A stretch of 18,521 nucleotides of DNA from Campylobacterales bacterium (GTDB taxonomy: Bacteria; Campylobacterota; Campylobacteria; Campylobacterales; JALSKU01). The position numbers and the translations under genes were made by a program. Each line of letters opens with the position of its first letter. The first letter of the stretch is position 1. Under the pieces are notes generated by a model. It had not been told where the DNA came from, made no database searches, and saw nothing but the letters and a program-made list of their open reading frames with translations. Of this stretch, positions 16,206 to 18,521 are shown piece by piece. Location of the stretch: NCBI GenBank assembly GCA_027023175.1, contig JALVWW010000035.1:1-18521 (forward strand), given 5' to 3'.

Positions 16206-18521
16206 GAGTTTTTTTAAAAATTTTATACTAAAGTATCCAAAAACTATACTTCTGCTTTTAGCACCATTATTTTTATATTTTGGATATTTATCTACTCATT
16301 TAAAGATAGATACTAGCTCAAAAGCCCTTTTGATGGATAATGATCCTGACCTTGCTTTTTTGCATAAAATAGATAAAGATTTTTACAATCCTGATATATT
16401 GGTTGTTACTTTTACTCCAAATAAACCACTTTTTTCAAAAGATGCCCTTGAGGTCATAAGAAAATTAAGCAATAAACTAAAAAAATTACCAAATATTGCA
16501 TCAGTTACTTCTATCTTAAATGTTCCTCTTTTGGAAAATAAAGATTTACCAATATCTGATCTCTTAGATAATGTTCCAACACTTACTAGCAAAGATGTAA
16601 ATCTTACTTTAGCAAAAAAAGAGTTTTTAACAAGCCCTCTGTATAAAAATAATTTAGTCAGTAGTGATTTTAAAACAACTGCTATCGTTTTAAATCTAAA
16701 AAAAGATAAAAATAGTTCACTTTTGCCAAGACATATCTTTTTACAGAAGATAAGAGATGACTTAGCTCTATTTAAAAATAGTGGCAAACTCTTTCTTGGT
16801 GGGGTAGATATGATAAGTGATGATATGATAGGTTTTGTTAAAAATGATATATTTGTTTACGGCATTTCACTGACACTTATACTTACAGTCATACTTTGGA
16901 TAATTTTCAAAGAGCCTGTATGGGTTGTAATGCCTCTACTGATCTCAATACTTTCTATCATTACAACATCAGCCTTGATAGTACTATTTGGCTGGAATGT
17001 TACTATAGTTTCATCCAACTATGTCTCACTTCAGCTTATAATAACCCTTTCTATCATACTACATCTGATAGTAAGATACAGAGAGCTTGCTTTGCTTGAG
17101 CCGAAATTTGACCAGGAAAAATTAGTACTTACTACTATAACATCAAAAGCAAAACCCTCATTTTATGCTATTGCTACCACAGTTGTTGGATTTGCTTCAC
17201 TTATTTTTTCAGGCATCAAGCCTGTACTTTATCTTGGTCTTATGATGAGTCTAGGCATATCAGTTTCACTGGTTATATCTTTTATACTTTTTAGTACTAT
17301 TATGATGCTCTTTTCAAAAAAAGTACCCAAAATCAAAAAAAAGAGAAATAAAAATTTCTCTTTTATGCACCATATCATAACTACGGTAGAGAGAAGACAA
17401 ACTCTTGTTATAAGCAGTGTTATCCTACTTATCATCTTCAGTATCACAGCCCTGCCCAAACTGCTTGTTGAAAACAGTTTTATCAATTATTTCAAATCAA
17501 CGACAGAAATATATAAAAGTTTAAAAACGATAGACCAAAAACTTGGAGGTACTACTCCTTTGGATGTTGTTATAACTTTCAAAAAGAAAAAAGAGACCAA
17601 GCAGAGCATTTCAAAGCAAAGCAGTATTGACGATGATAGTTTTGATGATTTTGAAAGCGAATATACCAAAGATGCCAATGATCCTCAGTATTGGTTTACT
17701 CCATCAAAATTAAAAACTATAGAAAAAGTTCACGACTATTTAAATAAAAATAGATATATAGGAAGTGTTCAATCTCTGGCAACTTTACTAAAAATAGGGA
17801 AAATTTTAAAAAAAGGAAAAGATTTTGACAGTTTCGATATGGCTTTAGTTTATAAAAAATTGCCTGAAAAATTTCAAAAAATTCTTCTTTTGCCATACAT
17901 TAATATAAAAGAGAATGAACTTAGAGTAACTACTAGAATAATTGATTCAGATAAAACATTAAGAAGAAATAAATTGATACATAAAATCAACAAAGACCTA
18001 AAAAAAATAGTAAATCCCAAAATAGCTACATATAAATTAGGTAACTTAATGATACTCTACAACAATGTTTTGCAATCACTTTACCGTTCTCAGATATTAA
18101 CTCTTGGTATCACGCTTATTGCACTTTTAATTATGTTTATTATACTTTTCAAATCAATTAAAATCGCATTCATTGCACTACTTAGCAATGTTATACCTAT
18201 CGGGGTAGTATTTGGCATAATGGGATGGGGTGCAATTCCACTTGATATGATGACTATCACTATAGCATCTATCAGTATGGGTATAGGAGTTGATGATACT
18301 ATACACTACATTCACAGATTTAAAGAGGAGTTTAAAAAAGATAAAAATTATATCAAAGCTATGCGTAGATCTCATGAAAGCATTGGATATGCGATGTATT
18401 ATACATCATTGGCTATAATATTGGGGTTTAGTATTCTTGTCACATCAAATTTTATTCCAACTATCTATTTTGGTCTCTTGACAGTTGTTGTTATGTTTAT
18501 TGCTCTTCTTTGTGCATTATT
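16198..18521 (+). CDS. RND/MMPL-type transporter, 3'-truncated
   Basis: The frame starts at ATG 16198, eight bases inside mlaC, and stays open to the window end (774 codons), so the C-terminus is missing. There is a first membrane helix (about 16-32), a periplasmic domain (about 35-215), a block of helices (about 220-380), a second membrane helix after a basic cytoplasmic linker (about 400-425), a second periplasmic domain, and more helices from about 636. GIGVDDTIHYIHRF (695-708) is the RND helix-4 motif with the paired aspartates of proton relay. Residues near 463-490 are a Lys/Ser/Asp-rich insertion. Similar proteins (HpnN-like, MmpL-like) export lipids or hydrophobic compounds. With mlaA and mlaC it probably replaces MlaFEDB. 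Confidence 0.9.
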   Translation, partial: MLKSFFKNFILKYPKTILLLLAPLFLYFGYLSTHLKIDTSSKALLMDNDPDLAFLHKIDKDFYNPDILVVTFTPNKPLFSKDALEVIRKLSNKLKKLPNIASVTSILNVPLLENKDLPISDLLDNVPTLTSKDVNLTLAKKEFLTSPLYKNNLVSSDFKTTAIVLNLKKDKNSSLLPRHIFLQKIRDDLALFKNSGKLFLGGVDMISDDMIGFVKNDIFVYGISLTLILTVILWIIFKEPVWVVMPLLISILSIITTSALIVLFGWNVTIVSSNYVSLQLIITLSIILHLIVRYRELALLEPKFDQEKLVLTTITSKAKPSFYAIATTVVGFASLIFSGIKPVLYLGLMMSLGISVSLVISFILFSTIMMLFSKKVPKIKKKRNKNFSFMHHIITTVERRQTLVISSVILLIIFSITALPKLLVENSFINYFKSTTEIYKSLKTIDQKLGGTTPLDVVITFKKKKETKQSISKQSSIDDDSFDDFESEYTKDANDPQYWFTPSKLKTIEKVHDYLNKNRYIGSVQSLATLLKIGKILKKGKDFDSFDMALVYKKLPEKFQKILLLPYINIKENELRVTTRIIDSDKTLRRNKLIHKINKDLKKIVNPKIATYKLGNLMILYNNVLQSLYRSQILTLGITLIALLIMFIILFKSIKIAFIALLSNVIPIGVVFGIMGWGAIPLDMMTITIASISMGIGVDDTIHYIHRFKEEFKKDKNYIKAMRRSHESIGYAMYYTSLAIILGFSILVTSNFIPTIYFGLLTVVVMFIALLCAL

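Noticed and set aside
16383..17678. Several minus-strand frames of 60-134 codons
   Set aside because: They are antisense shadows of the continuous RND transporter frame on the plus strand.

Overview
The window is AT-rich, densely packed bacterial DNA. Its gene content and style point to a Campylobacterota (Epsilonproteobacteria) chromosome. The clues are an acetate cluster of symporter, DUF294/CBS protein, DnaQ-like exonuclease and acs, a soluble CZB chemoreceptor, an mlaA-mlaC-RND lipid-transport row of the kind known in Campylobacter, and TATAAT-type -10 boxes mostly without a clear -35. I cannot name the genus from sequence alone.

Positions 1-5994 form a plus-strand acetate uptake and activation cluster: the C-terminal 437 residues of a VC_2705-type sodium:solute symporter, a cNMP/CBS/DUF294 regulator, a DEDDh exonuclease overlapping it by ATGA, acetyl-CoA synthetase, and a 62-residue protein of unknown function. 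A perfect 21-bp inverted repeat lies directly before the acs ribosome site. The cluster ends at a bidirectional hairpin shared with a convergent cytosolic chemoreceptor with a C-terminal zinc-binding CZB domain (6025-7116, minus).

Positions 7196-8657 hold an ICMT/PEMT-type membrane methyltransferase that appears to be leaderless, then modD. The modD promoter (TTGACA-N17-TATATT) is overlapped by a ModE-like palindrome. Convergent with modD are a COG1237 metallo-beta-lactamase-fold protein and thiC (minus strand). ThiC carries an upstream TPP riboswitch that ends next to its ribosome site.

Positions 11806-14433 encode valyl-tRNA synthetase. The mlaA and mlaC genes and a truncated RND/MMPL-type transporter follow (14772 to the window end). 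They probably act together in outer-membrane lipid transport.

The most unusual content is not coding. Two intergenic elements of about 270 bp flank valS: element A at 11461-11735 and element B at 14467-14739. Both have an outer stem of 33-37 bp, two long hairpins of 96-99 nt separated by exactly CCC-WWW-GGG, the same internal-loop motifs (ACGAGGCA facing TAACGAAGTA), and hairpin tips of the form C-W-TAG-N6-CTA-W-G. Most of the stem sequence differs between A and B while pairing is preserved. The second hairpin resembles the first read on the opposite strand, so the unit looks like an inverted dimer. A 27-nt relic of one arm lies in the mlaA-mlaC spacer. I do not recognise this family. It could be a palindromic mobile element, a structured RNA, or a DNA site for a protein.
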